A DNA stretch of 9,429 nt from Patescibacteria group bacterium (GTDB lineage Bacteria; Patescibacteriota; Microgenomatia; UBA10105; UBA927): contig DPYI01000005.1 in assembly GCA_003545435.1 (NCBI GenBank), forward strand, positions 1 to 9,429, given 5' to 3'. The notes under the pieces were generated by a model that made no database searches, had not been told where the DNA came from, and saw nothing but the letters and a program-made list of their open reading frames with translations. Numbering within the stretch: position 1 is the first letter of the stretch; the number at the start of each line of letters is the position of its first letter. Shown here one piece after another: positions 1-6,131 of this stretch. Made by a program: the position numbers and the translations under genes.

Positions 1-25
1 GTTCCTTAACTGCAATATACCCTTA

Positions 26-436
26 TTATATAGACAGTGCGATGCGGGCAAGAGATCTATCGAGCGTGAGAAGCGGGACGTGTTTGTTTTGGGCAATCCA
101 GACATAGGAAGCATCATAGACCGTGATTCCTTGTTCGGCGGCGAGAGAAAAAACTTCGGAAAATTGCATAGGTATAAAAACTATATCAAACAGCAAGATG
201 TTCTGTACCATTGTTTCTGCATAATCTCTGGACAATCGTTTTCTTCTGACAGCCATATACAGAGCATTGCAGACTTCAAACAGAAGAAGTGGTGATGAAA
301 TAAAATTGGTTGTTCCTTTGGTGAATGAATCTATAATGAGATTAACAGAGTCATTTTTTTCATCAGGTAGACAATATGAAAGAATAAACGATGCGTCGAT
401 GACAGCAGTCTTTGGCGGTTTAGTATTTTCTGCCAT
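26..436 (-). CDS. vapC: PIN-domain ribonuclease toxin (VapC family)
   Basis: This 136-aa protein has the layout of a PIN-domain endoribonuclease, the toxin half of VapBC modules that cleave RNA in the cytoplasm when the antitoxin is lost. The usual acidic residues are visible in order: D14 in VIDASF near the N-terminus, E54 in LLLFEVCNAL, D108 in VYDASYVWIA and D126 in LLTLDRSLA. Together they would hold the catalytic metal. The length is typical of the family. The ATG at 434-436 lies inside the end of the upstream antitoxin gene (17-nt overlap) and has no clear SD, so translation is probably coupled to the antitoxin. All four acidic positions are intact, so I see no sign of decay. Family assignment is firm; the RNA target cannot be read from the sequence. 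Confidence 0.9.
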   Translation of the reverse strand: MAENTKPPKTAVIDASFILSYCLPDEKNDSVNLIIDSFTKGTTNFISSPLLLFEVCNALYMAVRRKRLSRDYAETMVQNILLFDIVFIPMQFSEVFSLAAEQGITVYDASYVWIAQNKHVPLLTLDRSLARIALSI

Positions 437-662
437 AATTAATGAGTTTTTTATAGTCTATGCCCTTATGGATTGTACGGATTGCTCGTATCGCAGATAC
501 AGCCTCCTTTCGTTGTAATAGACGATCGTGGTTTTCAATGTATGTTTTTACCACAGCGCGCCGAACCAATTCTCCAATTGATATCCCATCAGAGCGGGAG
601 CGCTGGGTTAATAACGTCCATAATTGATCATCAAACAGGATATTGGTTCTTTTTTGTAACAT
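420..662 (-). CDS. Ribbon-helix-helix antitoxin (VapB-like)
   Basis: This 80-aa protein begins MLQKRTNILFDDQLWTLL, which looks like the beta-strand and first helix of a ribbon-helix-helix (CopG/Arc) DNA-binding domain. A second helix follows around GISIGELVRRAVVKTYIE, and a basic C-terminal tail would wrap the toxin. It sits directly upstream of the PIN toxin and overlaps it by 17 nt, the standard antitoxin-first order, so it should neutralise the toxin and repress the pair's promoter. The start is uncertain. In-frame ATGs lie at 680, 668 and 662. A TTG at 707 has an AGGTGG 8 nt upstream, and a TTG at 797 would add a tail unlike the family. I chose ATG 662 because the RHH strand begins there and a promoter-like sequence would place the transcript start almost on it. 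Confidence 0.75.
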   Translation of the reverse strand: MLQKRTNILFDDQLWTLLTQRSRSDGISIGELVRRAVVKTYIENHDRLLQRKEAVSAIRAIRTIHKGIDYKKLINYGRKY

Positions 663-670
663 ACACATAC

Positions 671-700
671 ATAGTACCATACATATACCACGCGCGTCAA
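671..700 (-). promoter_or_regulatory. Putative promoter of the toxin-antitoxin pair
   Basis: On the minus strand TTGACG (700-695) is followed after 18 nt by TACTAT (676-671). The -35 matches 5 of 6 and the -10 matches 4 of 6 consensus positions. Transcription would begin about 663-664, essentially at the ATG at 662, giving a leaderless or nearly leaderless antitoxin mRNA. This fits the missing SD at that ATG. Repression by the RHH antitoxin would be expected from the family but no operator is obvious. Confidence 0.35.
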
Positions 701-786
701 GAAACAAATCCTCATCCACCTTTTCTGGACCATGACAGTGACGGTGTTTCTGTAATTTTTTGAGAAATACCAGATTTTCTAAATTA

Positions 787-1101
787 CTACTTTGCAAAGG
801 TTACAGGAAGGTAGAACTTATTATTTGACCATTTGAACTTTGGGTTCCTAGCTGAATGAAGTTCGTTCCACCGGTAATATTCGTTAGTTTTTCGACGAAA
901 CTCTTCCATTTCGGTAAATGCTGGATCGTTTACTGTTTGATTTACAATAGTTCGAATATCTGGATTAGTCCATAAAACATACGGATGACCCCAACAAAGG
1001 TCACAAATAGGATTAACATTAAGTCTGTGTAACCAGTAAGCAAACTGATCTTCTTGTCTATATAACAGCTTTTCAGGCATATTTGTTTCTATATCTTTCA
1101 T
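787..1101 (-). CDS. Hypothetical 104-aa protein with CxxCxxH motif
   Basis: I do not recognise this protein. It is 104 aa, soluble, rich in W, Y and N, with one CDLCWGH motif (C33, C36, H39) in its first third and charged helical stretches such as MEEFRRKTNEYYRW later. A lone CxxC plus H could be half a zinc site or a redox pair, but nothing proves either. The start is well supported: on the minus strand AAGGAGGTG (1120-1112) lies 10-12 nt before the ATG, one of the strongest SDs in the window. It is preceded by an intrinsic terminator (1169-1191) and a structured region with its own promoter, so expression may depend on read-through of that terminator. A weak TATAAA at 1138-1133 could alternatively be its own -10. 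It ends about 125 nt before the antitoxin gene and may be co-transcribed with it. Confidence 0.7.
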   Translation of the reverse strand: MKDIETNMPEKLLYRQEDQFAYWLHRLNVNPICDLCWGHPYVLWTNPDIRTIVNQTVNDPAFTEMEEFRRKTNEYYRWNELHSARNPKFKWSNNKFYLPVTFAK

Positions 1102-1168
1102 ATTTATTTTTCACCTCCTTTCAAAAACTTTGTTTATACGCTCCACACGGAATGGCTTTTTTAGCCAC

Positions 1169-1191
1169 AAAAAAACCCCGCTCAAGCGGGG
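1169..1191 (-). terminator. Rho-independent terminator, minus strand
   Basis: On the minus strand CCCCGC (1191-1186), tetraloop UUGA, GCGGGG (1181-1176) is followed immediately by seven T (1175-1169). The plus strand has only a weak T-rich tail, so the minus orientation is favoured. It lies 67 nt upstream of the ATG of the 104-aa gene and 231 nt after the SDR stop. It could end SDR transcripts, end a small RNA started at about 1324, or act as an attenuator for the 104-aa gene. Confidence 0.85.
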
Positions 1192-1324
1192 ATTATGTTT
1201 TTAAAAGGCTGTGATTATCTAATTATTTTTTCCAACCCAAAACACCCCGCCCGAGCGTGGTAGAAGATGAGGAACTAAATCCCCCAACTCGACAGAGTGT
1301 TATGTACATCTGGGTTGTCATACA
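1192..1324 (-). ncRNA. Candidate structured leader RNA or small RNA
   Basis: This gap has no convincing gene but shows RNA-like structure on the minus strand. CAACCCA (1317-1311) pairs with UGGGUUG (1239-1233). After a 9-nt versus 1-nt bulge, AACACUC (1301-1295) pairs with GGGUGUU (1247-1241). CGAG (1291-1288) pairs with CUCG (1255-1252), and GGGGGA (1285-1280) with UUCCUC (1274-1269) around loop UUUAG. Several G-U pairs would become A-C mismatches on the plus strand, which supports this orientation. A segment at 1256-1245 can also form 12 contiguous pairs with 1191-1180, the terminator's 5' arm and loop. That would be an antiterminator competing with both the terminator and the long helix. 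It matches no riboswitch class I know by motif. Alternatives are a stand-alone sRNA, or simply a decayed second terminator at 1245-1260. Confidence 0.4.
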
Positions 1325-1330
1325 AAGGGT

Positions 1331-1339
1331 ATTATAGCA
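1331..1339 (-). promoter_or_regulatory. Extended -10 promoter (TGCTATAAT)
   Basis: The minus strand reads TGCTATAAT, a perfect TATAAT with an extended -10 TGn. No good -35 is present (TAACGT at 17-nt spacing), which extended -10 promoters tolerate. Transcription would start near 1324, inside no gene, and run into the structured region and the terminator at 1169-1191. Confidence 0.5.
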
Positions 1340-1422
1340 CGTTACAGTTCTAAACGTTAATGCAATGCAATAACTCACTGAGATCAAACGCTGAAGTTGA
1401 TTACTAAAGAGCCAAGATCTAT

Positions 1423-2184
1423 TCAACTCGCTGTCCAACCGCCGTCTATGTAGAGAGTGGCGCCGGTGGTGTAACTGGCTTCATCGCTGGCAAGATAGAC
1501 CACTGCGGATGCAATTTCTTCGGGTTTTCCGAAGCGCTTCATGGGAATTCTGGCAAGCATTCCCTGAGATTGTTGTGGATCACCGGTAATCCCCTGGGTC
1601 ATTTCTGTTTCGATCACTCCGGGTCCGATTGCATTGACTGTAATCCCCAAGGGCGCCAGTTCATCGGCTAAGGCTTCCGTCATCCCTACAATCCCGCCTT
1701 TACTGGCACAATAGTGGACTACTTGAGGAAATCCGACAGCGACTCCTCCTGATGCAATTGAGGAGATGTTGATGATCCGCCCCCATTTGTTTTTAGCCAT
1801 CTCCTGTCCAGCGGCTTGTGCAACATGAAAATACGCCTTGAGGTTTGTGTTGAGCGTTTTGTCCCACTGCTCGTCGGTCATATCAAAAAATGATGCAAAT
1901 TCAGCTACCCCTGCGTTGTTCAGAAGTATATCCAGCCTTCCAAATGTTTCTACAATTTTTTTTACTCCTGCCTCAATGTCTTCCTTTTTTGTCACATCCA
2001 TAGGAATAACAAGAGCTTTCCCGCCTTTTCCTTCAATTTCTTTTTTGAGTTCCTCTAGTTTTTCAACGCGCCGAGCAGCAATGGCAACTGAGGCCCCCTG
2101 ACCGGCAAGAGCAATGGCTGAAGCCCGGCCGATACCGGATGAAGCACCGGTAATGAGAGCAACCTTGTTAGTTAAGTCAAACAT
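1423..2184 (-). CDS. Short-chain dehydrogenase/reductase (SDR)
   Basis: This 253-aa protein is a full-length classical SDR, a cytoplasmic NAD(P)-dependent oxidoreductase with a Rossmann fold. It carries the cofactor motif TGASSGIG (12-19), NNAG (89-92), and the catalytic N114, S142, Y158 (HYCASKGG) and K162. It also has the PG motif (188-189) and the C-terminal YIDGGW typical of FabG and glucose or 3-hydroxy dehydrogenase relatives. R38 and R39 after the second beta-strand suggest NADP(H) preference. The ATG at 2184 has AGGAGG 5 nt upstream. The SDR family is too broad to name the substrate; a 3-oxoacyl-ACP reductase or sugar/alcohol dehydrogenase role is equally possible. It follows the dsb gene on the same strand, separated by an AT-rich hairpin with a T-run, so it may be independently transcribed. 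No acyl-carrier or fatty-acid genes lie nearby. Confidence 0.93.
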   Translation of the reverse strand: MFDLTNKVALITGASSGIGRASAIALAGQGASVAIAARRVEKLEELKKEIEGKGGKALVIPMDVTKKEDIEAGVKKIVETFGRLDILLNNAGVAEFASFFDMTDEQWDKTLNTNLKAYFHVAQAAGQEMAKNKWGRIINISSIASGGVAVGFPQVVHYCASKGGIVGMTEALADELAPLGITVNAIGPGVIETEMTQGITGDPQQSQGMLARIPMKRFGKPEEIASAVVYLASDEASYTTGATLYIDGGWTAS

Positions 2185-2202
2185 ATTATCCTCCTTAATA
2201 GT

Positions 2203-2263
2203 AAAAAGTTCATAAAGTTATTGAGTTATAAAGTAAAAAATACTTTATAAACCTTATGAACTT
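2203..2263 (-). terminator. AT-rich nested hairpin with T-run
   Basis: There are two nested stems. The inner is TTATAAAGTA (2226-2235) with TACTTTATAA (2241-2250) around five A. The outer is AAGTTCATAAAGTT (2206-2219) with the segment ending at 2263, matching at 13 of 14 positions. On the minus strand the structure is followed by TTTTT (2207-2203). It lies just after the dsb stop and 8 nt before the SDR's SD, so it probably weakly terminates the dsb transcript or protects its 3' end. Confidence 0.5.
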
Positions 2264-2276
2264 TATAAACTTGCAA

Positions 2277-2897
2277 CTAGTTTTTATGTAGCGCTTCTTC
2301 TACTTTTCTTTTCAAATCATCCGGCTTTCCTATATCCAGTTTAACACCATTGAGGAAAAATGTGGGGGTGGCGTTGATCCCCAGAGACACACCAAATTGT
2401 TTGTCCTGTTCAACGAGGGCTTGGAGCGAAGGATCTGCAGAATCGGATGCGAACTTCTTTTCGTCAAGCCCGAGCGTCTTTACAATTGCTGAAACAGAGC
2501 TTTCCGAAAGCGTTTGGGCAGCGTACAGTTCTTTCCACATCTCCCAGAATTTCCCCTGTTTTCCGGCAGCTTCTGCCGAAACTGCTGCTTTGACGGAAAA
2601 CAGATGCTGGGGGAGAGGATAGTGGCGGTGGGCAAACAGAAGGGCATCTTTATTGTCGTTTATGAGCGTTTCAATGGTTTTGGCAAATAGTTTACATGCC
2701 GGACACTCAAAATCCGAAAATTCAACCAGCCATACGTTCGCATTTTTATTTCCCGACGTGTATGTTGCGGGAGTGATAAGCCTGTCTTTTTCAATGGGTT
2801 TTTGCGGACGGGAAAGAAGTATGACGGCTATGACAACGATAAGAATCGTTCCCACGATGATTCCGAGGAAAAATTTAGATTCAGAGGTGAGCTTCAT
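2277..2897 (-). CDS. Membrane-anchored DsbA-like thioredoxin
   Basis: This 206-aa protein has an N-terminal membrane anchor (about residues 9-29, LGIIVGTILIVVIAVILL) followed by a thioredoxin-fold domain of the DsbA/DSBA_Trx (Thioredoxin_4) type. The active site is FECPACK (C65, C68). The helical insertion contains FWEMWKELY, and the cis-proline loop is NATPTFF (P178). By family it would introduce disulfides into exported proteins, held on the outer face of the membrane. The CPAC pair differs from E. coli DsbA's CPHC, and CPAC is common in this anchored group. The immediate upstream gene is a VKOR-family protein, the expected re-oxidising partner. I chose the ATG at 2897; a TTG at 2912 would add five residues. 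Neither has an SD. The gap to the VKOR stop is filled by a symmetric hexamer array. Confidence 0.9.
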   Translation of the reverse strand: MKLTSESKFFLGIIVGTILIVVIAVILLSRPQKPIEKDRLITPATYTSGNKNANVWLVEFSDFECPACKLFAKTIETLINDNKDALLFAHRHYPLPQHLFSVKAAVSAEAAGKQGKFWEMWKELYAAQTLSESSVSAIVKTLGLDEKKFASDSADPSLQALVEQDKQFGVSLGINATPTFFLNGVKLDIGKPDDLKRKVEEALHKN

Positions 2898-2909
2898 AAA
2901 AAATTTTAT

Positions 2910-2990
2910 CAACGAATTACGAATAAAAACTACGAATATACGAATAAGAAAATTTCAATTCGTTTATTCGTACAGATTCGTTATTCGTTG
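2910..2990. repeat. Symmetric array: 4x ACGAAT then 4x ATTCGT
   Basis: Four ACGAAT words (2912, 2919, 2932, 2940) are followed by four reverse-complement ATTCGT words (2958, 2966, 2976, 2983). The outermost arms, 2910-2924 and 2976-2990, match at 14 of 15 positions. The whole can fold into one long hairpin or cruciform. It fills the VKOR-dsb gap inside a same-strand gene run, ending just before the dsb start. It could modulate read-through, protect mRNA or bind a protein; nothing decides between these. Confidence 0.8.
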
Positions 2991-3007
2991 ATGCCACTTT
3001 GTGGACA

Positions 3008-3445
3008 TTACTTTCGGGACAAAAGCATACTCTTTATTACTAATCCAAAGACGATATACATATCCACTGCTGATATCGCGCACCACGTGCAAATGCCTTT
3101 GATGACGAACAGCTCCATAATGGTAAACCAAGAAACGAAGCAGACGCCGAATATGGCGATACCAAGCATAAATTTTAACAGTTTATTGTTGCTTGCTGAT
3201 CGATCGGTTGTTCGGAGAAAGGAAAGGATGGTAAGTCCGGTGTAGCCGACCAGACCAAATGCCGGGACCGGAATGCCGAAGGGGTATGAAACAGGGCTTT
3301 TCCTGACTAGCTCACACCCGCCGCCGGTGAGACAGAGGATTCCGGTGTTTCGCAAAAAACTCTGAAGGACATACGCGGCCATGAGGACTCCTGCCAGAGA
3401 GAGAATAAAGATGATGCGGTTAATCATTACTATTTTTTGTTTCAT
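3008..3445 (-). CDS. VKOR-family membrane thiol oxidoreductase
   Basis: This 145-aa integral membrane protein fits the bacterial vitamin K epoxide reductase family, which passes electrons from DsbA-like proteins to quinones. There are four membrane segments (about 9-30, 59-77, 91-113 and 122-142). The periplasmic loop pair is C38 and C44 (LCLTGGGCELV), followed by the conserved S53 (SYPFG). The active-site pair is C119-C122 in ICTWCAIS. It is a stand-alone VKOR without a fused thioredoxin, and the next gene downstream supplies that domain as a separate anchored protein. Together they make a complete disulfide-forming pair. The ATG at 3445 has only a weak GCGGAT upstream; an alternative ATG lies at 3427. 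It is in the same-strand run after copA and the 64-aa gene, separated by a hairpin at 3467-3498. Confidence 0.92.
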   Translation of the reverse strand: MKQKIVMINRIIFILSLAGVLMAAYVLQSFLRNTGILCLTGGGCELVRKSPVSYPFGIPVPAFGLVGYTGLTILSFLRTTDRSASNNKLLKFMLGIAIFGVCFVSWFTIMELFVIKGICTWCAISAVDMYIVFGLVIKSMLLSRK

Positions 3446-3466
3446 ACTAATCCGCTAAAATCATTC

Positions 3467-3498
3467 AAGGTTTAGCCTTGTCGTCAAGGCTAAATCTT
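3467..3498. repeat. Intergenic hairpin, 14-bp stem
   Basis: AAGGTTTAGCCTTG (3467-3480), loop TCGT, CAAGGCTAAATCTT (3485-3498). The stem is perfect except one G-T on the plus strand (A-C on the minus). It overlaps the stop codon of the 64-aa gene and lies 22 nt before the VKOR start. There is no T-run on the minus strand, so it is not a good terminator. An mRNA-stability or processing hairpin is more likely. Confidence 0.7.
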
Positions 3499-3692
3499 TA
3501 TATGCTGCCGCGGCGGGTTCTGGCAAAAAATTTGCCCCGGTTGTCCTGACGGATTTTCAATCCTCTGGCAAATGGATTGGTAAACACCGGCCGCGGAAAC
3601 GCAACAGGCACTGCCGGTATATGCGCTTTCTTCGAAGTGCTTGGTTTGGGAGGCATTGTGGGTTTGACCAGAGGTACTTTTTCTTTTTTCAT
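3498..3692 (-). CDS. Small basic proline-rich protein, unknown
   Basis: This 64-aa protein is very basic and proline-rich: MKKEKVPLVKPTMPPKP at the start and KFFARTRRGSI at the end. It has no cysteine, no membrane segment and no motif I recognise. It is probably disordered. The case for a real gene is positional. AGGAG (3701-3697) lies 4 nt before its ATG, inside the 21-nt gap after the copA stop, so it is placed to be translated right after copA. No histidine-rich or methionine-rich metal site is visible (one H), so a copper-binding role is not supported by the sequence. It could bind nucleic acid or lipid head groups by charge, or be a spurious ORF. Confidence 0.5.
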   Translation of the reverse strand: MKKEKVPLVKPTMPPKPSTSKKAHIPAVPVAFPRPVFTNPFARGLKIRQDNRGKFFARTRRGSI

Positions 3693-3713
3693 AGTGCTCC
3701 TATTATGGCAAAG

Positions 3714-6131
3714 CTATTCCTCCTTCGCAATACCGATTCTCACAAGATTTAACCGCAGGGAATTTCCTACAACTGAAAGAGAGCTTGCGGCCATGGCAAA
3801 GGCCGCAAGAGCCGGATTGAGCATCCATCCGGTGAACGGATAAAGAATTCCCATTGCCAATGGAATGAGGAGTACGTTATAGGAAAACGCCCAAAAAAGA
3901 TTCTGTTTGATAACGGATAGTGTATTTCTGCTTAACCGTATAGCTGATATGACGCTCCGCAGGTCTTTATTGAGAAGCGTAATGCCGGCTGATTCTATAG
4001 CAACATCGGTTCCCGTGCCTATGGCAATACCAACATCAGCAGAAGCCAGCGCTGGAGCATCATTGATGCCGTCGCCAACAAAAGCAACCGTAGAAAATTG
4101 TTGTTTTAGCTCCTTTATCTTGTGTGCTTTGTCTTCCGGTAGCACCTCTGCCATGACATTTTCAATTCCAGCTAGTTGTGCAACAGCGTGTGCTGTCCGT
4201 TTGTTGTCACCGGTGATCATCCAGACGGTTATACCCATCTTTTTCAGGTTTTTCACCATGTCTTTTACCTCGGGTTTGAGCGTATCGGCAACAGCAATAA
4301 TTCCTTTGAGTTTATTGTCTACGGCACAAAGCATGACTGTTTTACCCTGTCCCTCAAGTTCAGCAACCTTTTTTCCCAGAGAAGCATACCCAATGTGACG
4401 TTTATCCAAAAGGGCCCGGTTGCCCAGCACAATGGATTGTTTTTCTATGGTTCCTGTTATACCAAACCCGGGAATCGCTTCAAATTTTGTTGTTTTAAGA
4501 AGTGTCAGGTTTTGATCTTTGGCTTTTGCAGCAATTGCTTCAGCCAGCGAATGTTCAGATCCTTGCTCCAGAGAGGCAGCATACTGAAGAAGGTGTTGGG
4601 TTGGATCCCAGCTTCCGCCTTCGCTAAAGCTACGTCGGACAGGCGGGACGACAGTGACTGGAATTATATCGGTCACTGTCGGTTTTCCTACGGTGAGCGT
4701 ACCGGTTTTATCAAAGACTGCTATAGAAATTTTGTCGGCAATTTCGAGGCTTTCTGCGTCTTTTATGAGAATTCCGTGTTCTGCGCCCTTACCCGTTCCC
4801 ACCATGATGGCAGTGGGGGTTGCCAGACCGAGCGCACAGGGACATGCGATGATAAGAACCGCAATCATATTAGTTAAACCTTGGACAAAAACGTTGTTGA
4901 ATCCGCCGACTGGCGGACCGAGGTCAAACCACAGAACAAACGTGCCGACGGCAAGCATAAGAACAATCGGGACAAAATATCCGGATACGCTGTCAGCCAA
5001 CCGTTGAATCGGCGCCCTCGTGCTTTGGGCCTCTGTCACCATTTTGACGATTTGGGAAAGCATGGTTTCACTCCCCACCTTAGTTGCAGTCATCACAAAC
5101 GTTCCTGTTTTATTCATCGTTGCGCCAATCACCGGATCACCGTCTTTCTTGTCAACCGGCATGGATTCACCGGTAATCATGGATTCATCAATACTGGATG
5201 ATCCTTCAACGATGGTTCCGTCTACCGGGATTTTTTCTCCGGGACGGACACGGATAACGTCGCCGACGATAACCTGATCAATGGGAATATCTGTTTCATC
5301 ATAATTATTATATGAAGCGTATGCGCGAGGTTTTCTTGTGTCCGATGGGGGTCCCTCTCCGTCAGCTGACGGAGAGGGACGGCTCGAGTTTTTACGCAAA
5401 ACTCTCGCCGTTTTAGCCTGAAGATGCAGGAGTTTTTTGATCGCATCTCCTGTATGGGCTTTCGCTTTTGCCTCCAAGTATCGTCCAAGAAGGATAAGTG
5501 TGATAATAATGCTTGATGTATCAAAATACATGATGAGCGGAAATCCAAAGCGAGAAAGTTCTTTTCCAAAAAGCGTGGTTGCGGCGGAGAATCCGTACGC
5601 GGCACTGGTCCCGATGGCAATGAGCGTGTCCATACTTGCCGTTCTGTTCTTGAGTCCTGACCAGGCGGCCTGGTAAAATCCCCATCCGGCCCAAAATTGG
5701 ACAGGGGTAGCCAAAAGAAACAGGACGACAGGGCGCGTTAACAGTTCATAAAAAGATGAGAGTGACAAGAAAGAAAAGAATTCTTTGAACCATTCGGGAA
5801 AGCTACCCAAAAATACGAAAGTGCTTATGATAACTGATAGAACAACGAGTGTTTTTAAATGCGCTAACTCTTTGCGCTTCGCCTCCTCTTTAAGATTCTG
5901 CGGGGTTTTTGTTGTATCTCCTTCAAGAATAGCCTGATAGCCGATATCATTGATTGCTTTGCCCAGAGTTTGAAGATGTGTGATTTTCGGATCAAAATTG
6001 ACTGTTGCCTCTTCACTGCCGTAATTGACAGTTGCAGTTTCCACTCCTGAGATGGAGCGGAGTTTGTTTTCAATGTTTTTCGCACACGAGCTGCAGTGCA
6101 TGCCGACAATGGGAAATGATACTTTGCTCAT
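3714..6131 (-). CDS. copA: Cu(I)-exporting P1B-1 ATPase CopA
   Basis: This 805-aa protein pumps Cu(I) out across the cytoplasmic membrane using ATP. Domains in order: one N-terminal HMA metal-binding domain (1-70, GMHCSSC with C13 and C16), membrane segments from about 92 to 218, and an actuator domain with TGES (320-323). Then come two segments carrying the CPC site (430-432), a phosphorylation domain DKTGT (D474), MITGDN (638-643) and GDGINDAP (686-693), and two final segments. YN (751-752) and MxxSS (780-784) in these last segments are the P1B-1 signature for Cu(I)/Ag(I). The start ATG overlaps the upstream cupredoxin stop as ATGA, so the two are translationally coupled. Oddities: the nucleotide-domain motif usually SEHP is SEHS here (H527, S528), and two in-frame palindromic or inverted elements add residues at about 247-275 and 493-509. 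The rest of the catalytic core is intact. Confidence 0.97.
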   Translation of the reverse strand: MSKVSFPIVGMHCSSCAKNIENKLRSISGVETATVNYGSEEATVNFDPKITHLQTLGKAINDIGYQAILEGDTTKTPQNLKEEAKRKELAHLKTLVVLSVIISTFVFLGSFPEWFKEFFSFLSLSSFYELLTRPVVLFLLATPVQFWAGWGFYQAAWSGLKNRTASMDTLIAIGTSAAYGFSAATTLFGKELSRFGFPLIMYFDTSSIIITLILLGRYLEAKAKAHTGDAIKKLLHLQAKTARVLRKNSSRPSPSADGEGPPSDTRKPRAYASYNNYDETDIPIDQVIVGDVIRVRPGEKIPVDGTIVEGSSSIDESMITGESMPVDKKDGDPVIGATMNKTGTFVMTATKVGSETMLSQIVKMVTEAQSTRAPIQRLADSVSGYFVPIVLMLAVGTFVLWFDLGPPVGGFNNVFVQGLTNMIAVLIIACPCALGLATPTAIMVGTGKGAEHGILIKDAESLEIADKISIAVFDKTGTLTVGKPTVTDIIPVTVVPPVRRSFSEGGSWDPTQHLLQYAASLEQGSEHSLAEAIAAKAKDQNLTLLKTTKFEAIPGFGITGTIEKQSIVLGNRALLDKRHIGYASLGKKVAELEGQGKTVMLCAVDNKLKGIIAVADTLKPEVKDMVKNLKKMGITVWMITGDNKRTAHAVAQLAGIENVMAEVLPEDKAHKIKELKQQFSTVAFVGDGINDAPALASADVGIAIGTGTDVAIESAGITLLNKDLRSVISAIRLSRNTLSVIKQNLFWAFSYNVLLIPLAMGILYPFTGWMLNPALAAFAMAASSLSVVGNSLRLNLVRIGIAKEE
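4615..4646. repeat. In-frame GC-rich inverted element in copA N-domain
   Basis: CCGCC (4615-4619) and GGCGG (4642-4646) bracket a segment containing GCTAAAGC. In the copA frame it reads [11 protein letters not shown] (residues 496-506), which interrupts the usual run between [12 protein letters not shown] and the [17 protein letters not shown] helix. The added residues fall in a surface loop. I recall RSFSEGG-like tracts in other CPR proteins, but this is from memory and unchecked. Confidence 0.5.
5351..5380. repeat. Perfect 30-bp palindrome inside copA
   Basis: GTCCCTCTCCGTCAG (5351-5365) is followed directly by its exact reverse complement (5366-5380). In the copA frame it encodes about [11 protein letters not shown] (residues 250-260), within roughly 25 extra residues between RVLR and [10 protein letters not shown] of the actuator domain. 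Related ATPases have only a short turn there. The reading frame is kept. Confidence 0.85.

Noticed and set aside
663..797. Extended antitoxin starting at TTG 797
   Set aside because: It would add about 45 residues rich in Cys and His unlike RHH antitoxins, and would overlap the stop of the 104-aa gene. The conserved strand begins right after ATG 662.
1033..1039. Heme c site in the 104-aa protein
   Set aside because: The motif is CxxCxxH, not CxxCH, and the protein has no signal peptide.
1223..1438. 71-codon open frame on the minus strand overlapping the SDR end
   Set aside because: Serine-rich, low-complexity product with no SD. It runs through the structured region and promoter, which explain the stretch better.
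2206..2990. CRISPR array, considered because of repeated short words
   Set aside because: Words are only 5-6 bp, occur in inverted pairs and lack evenly spaced unique spacers. No cas gene is present.
2653..3245. Plus-strand open frames antisense to the dsb and VKOR genes
   Set aside because: They cross the hexamer array and intergenic gap, have unusual composition and no domain. The minus-strand genes are clear.
4176..4877. 233-codon plus-strand frame antisense to copA
   Set aside because: A shadow of copA: no recognisable domain, no SD, and the minus strand carries every P-type ATPase motif.
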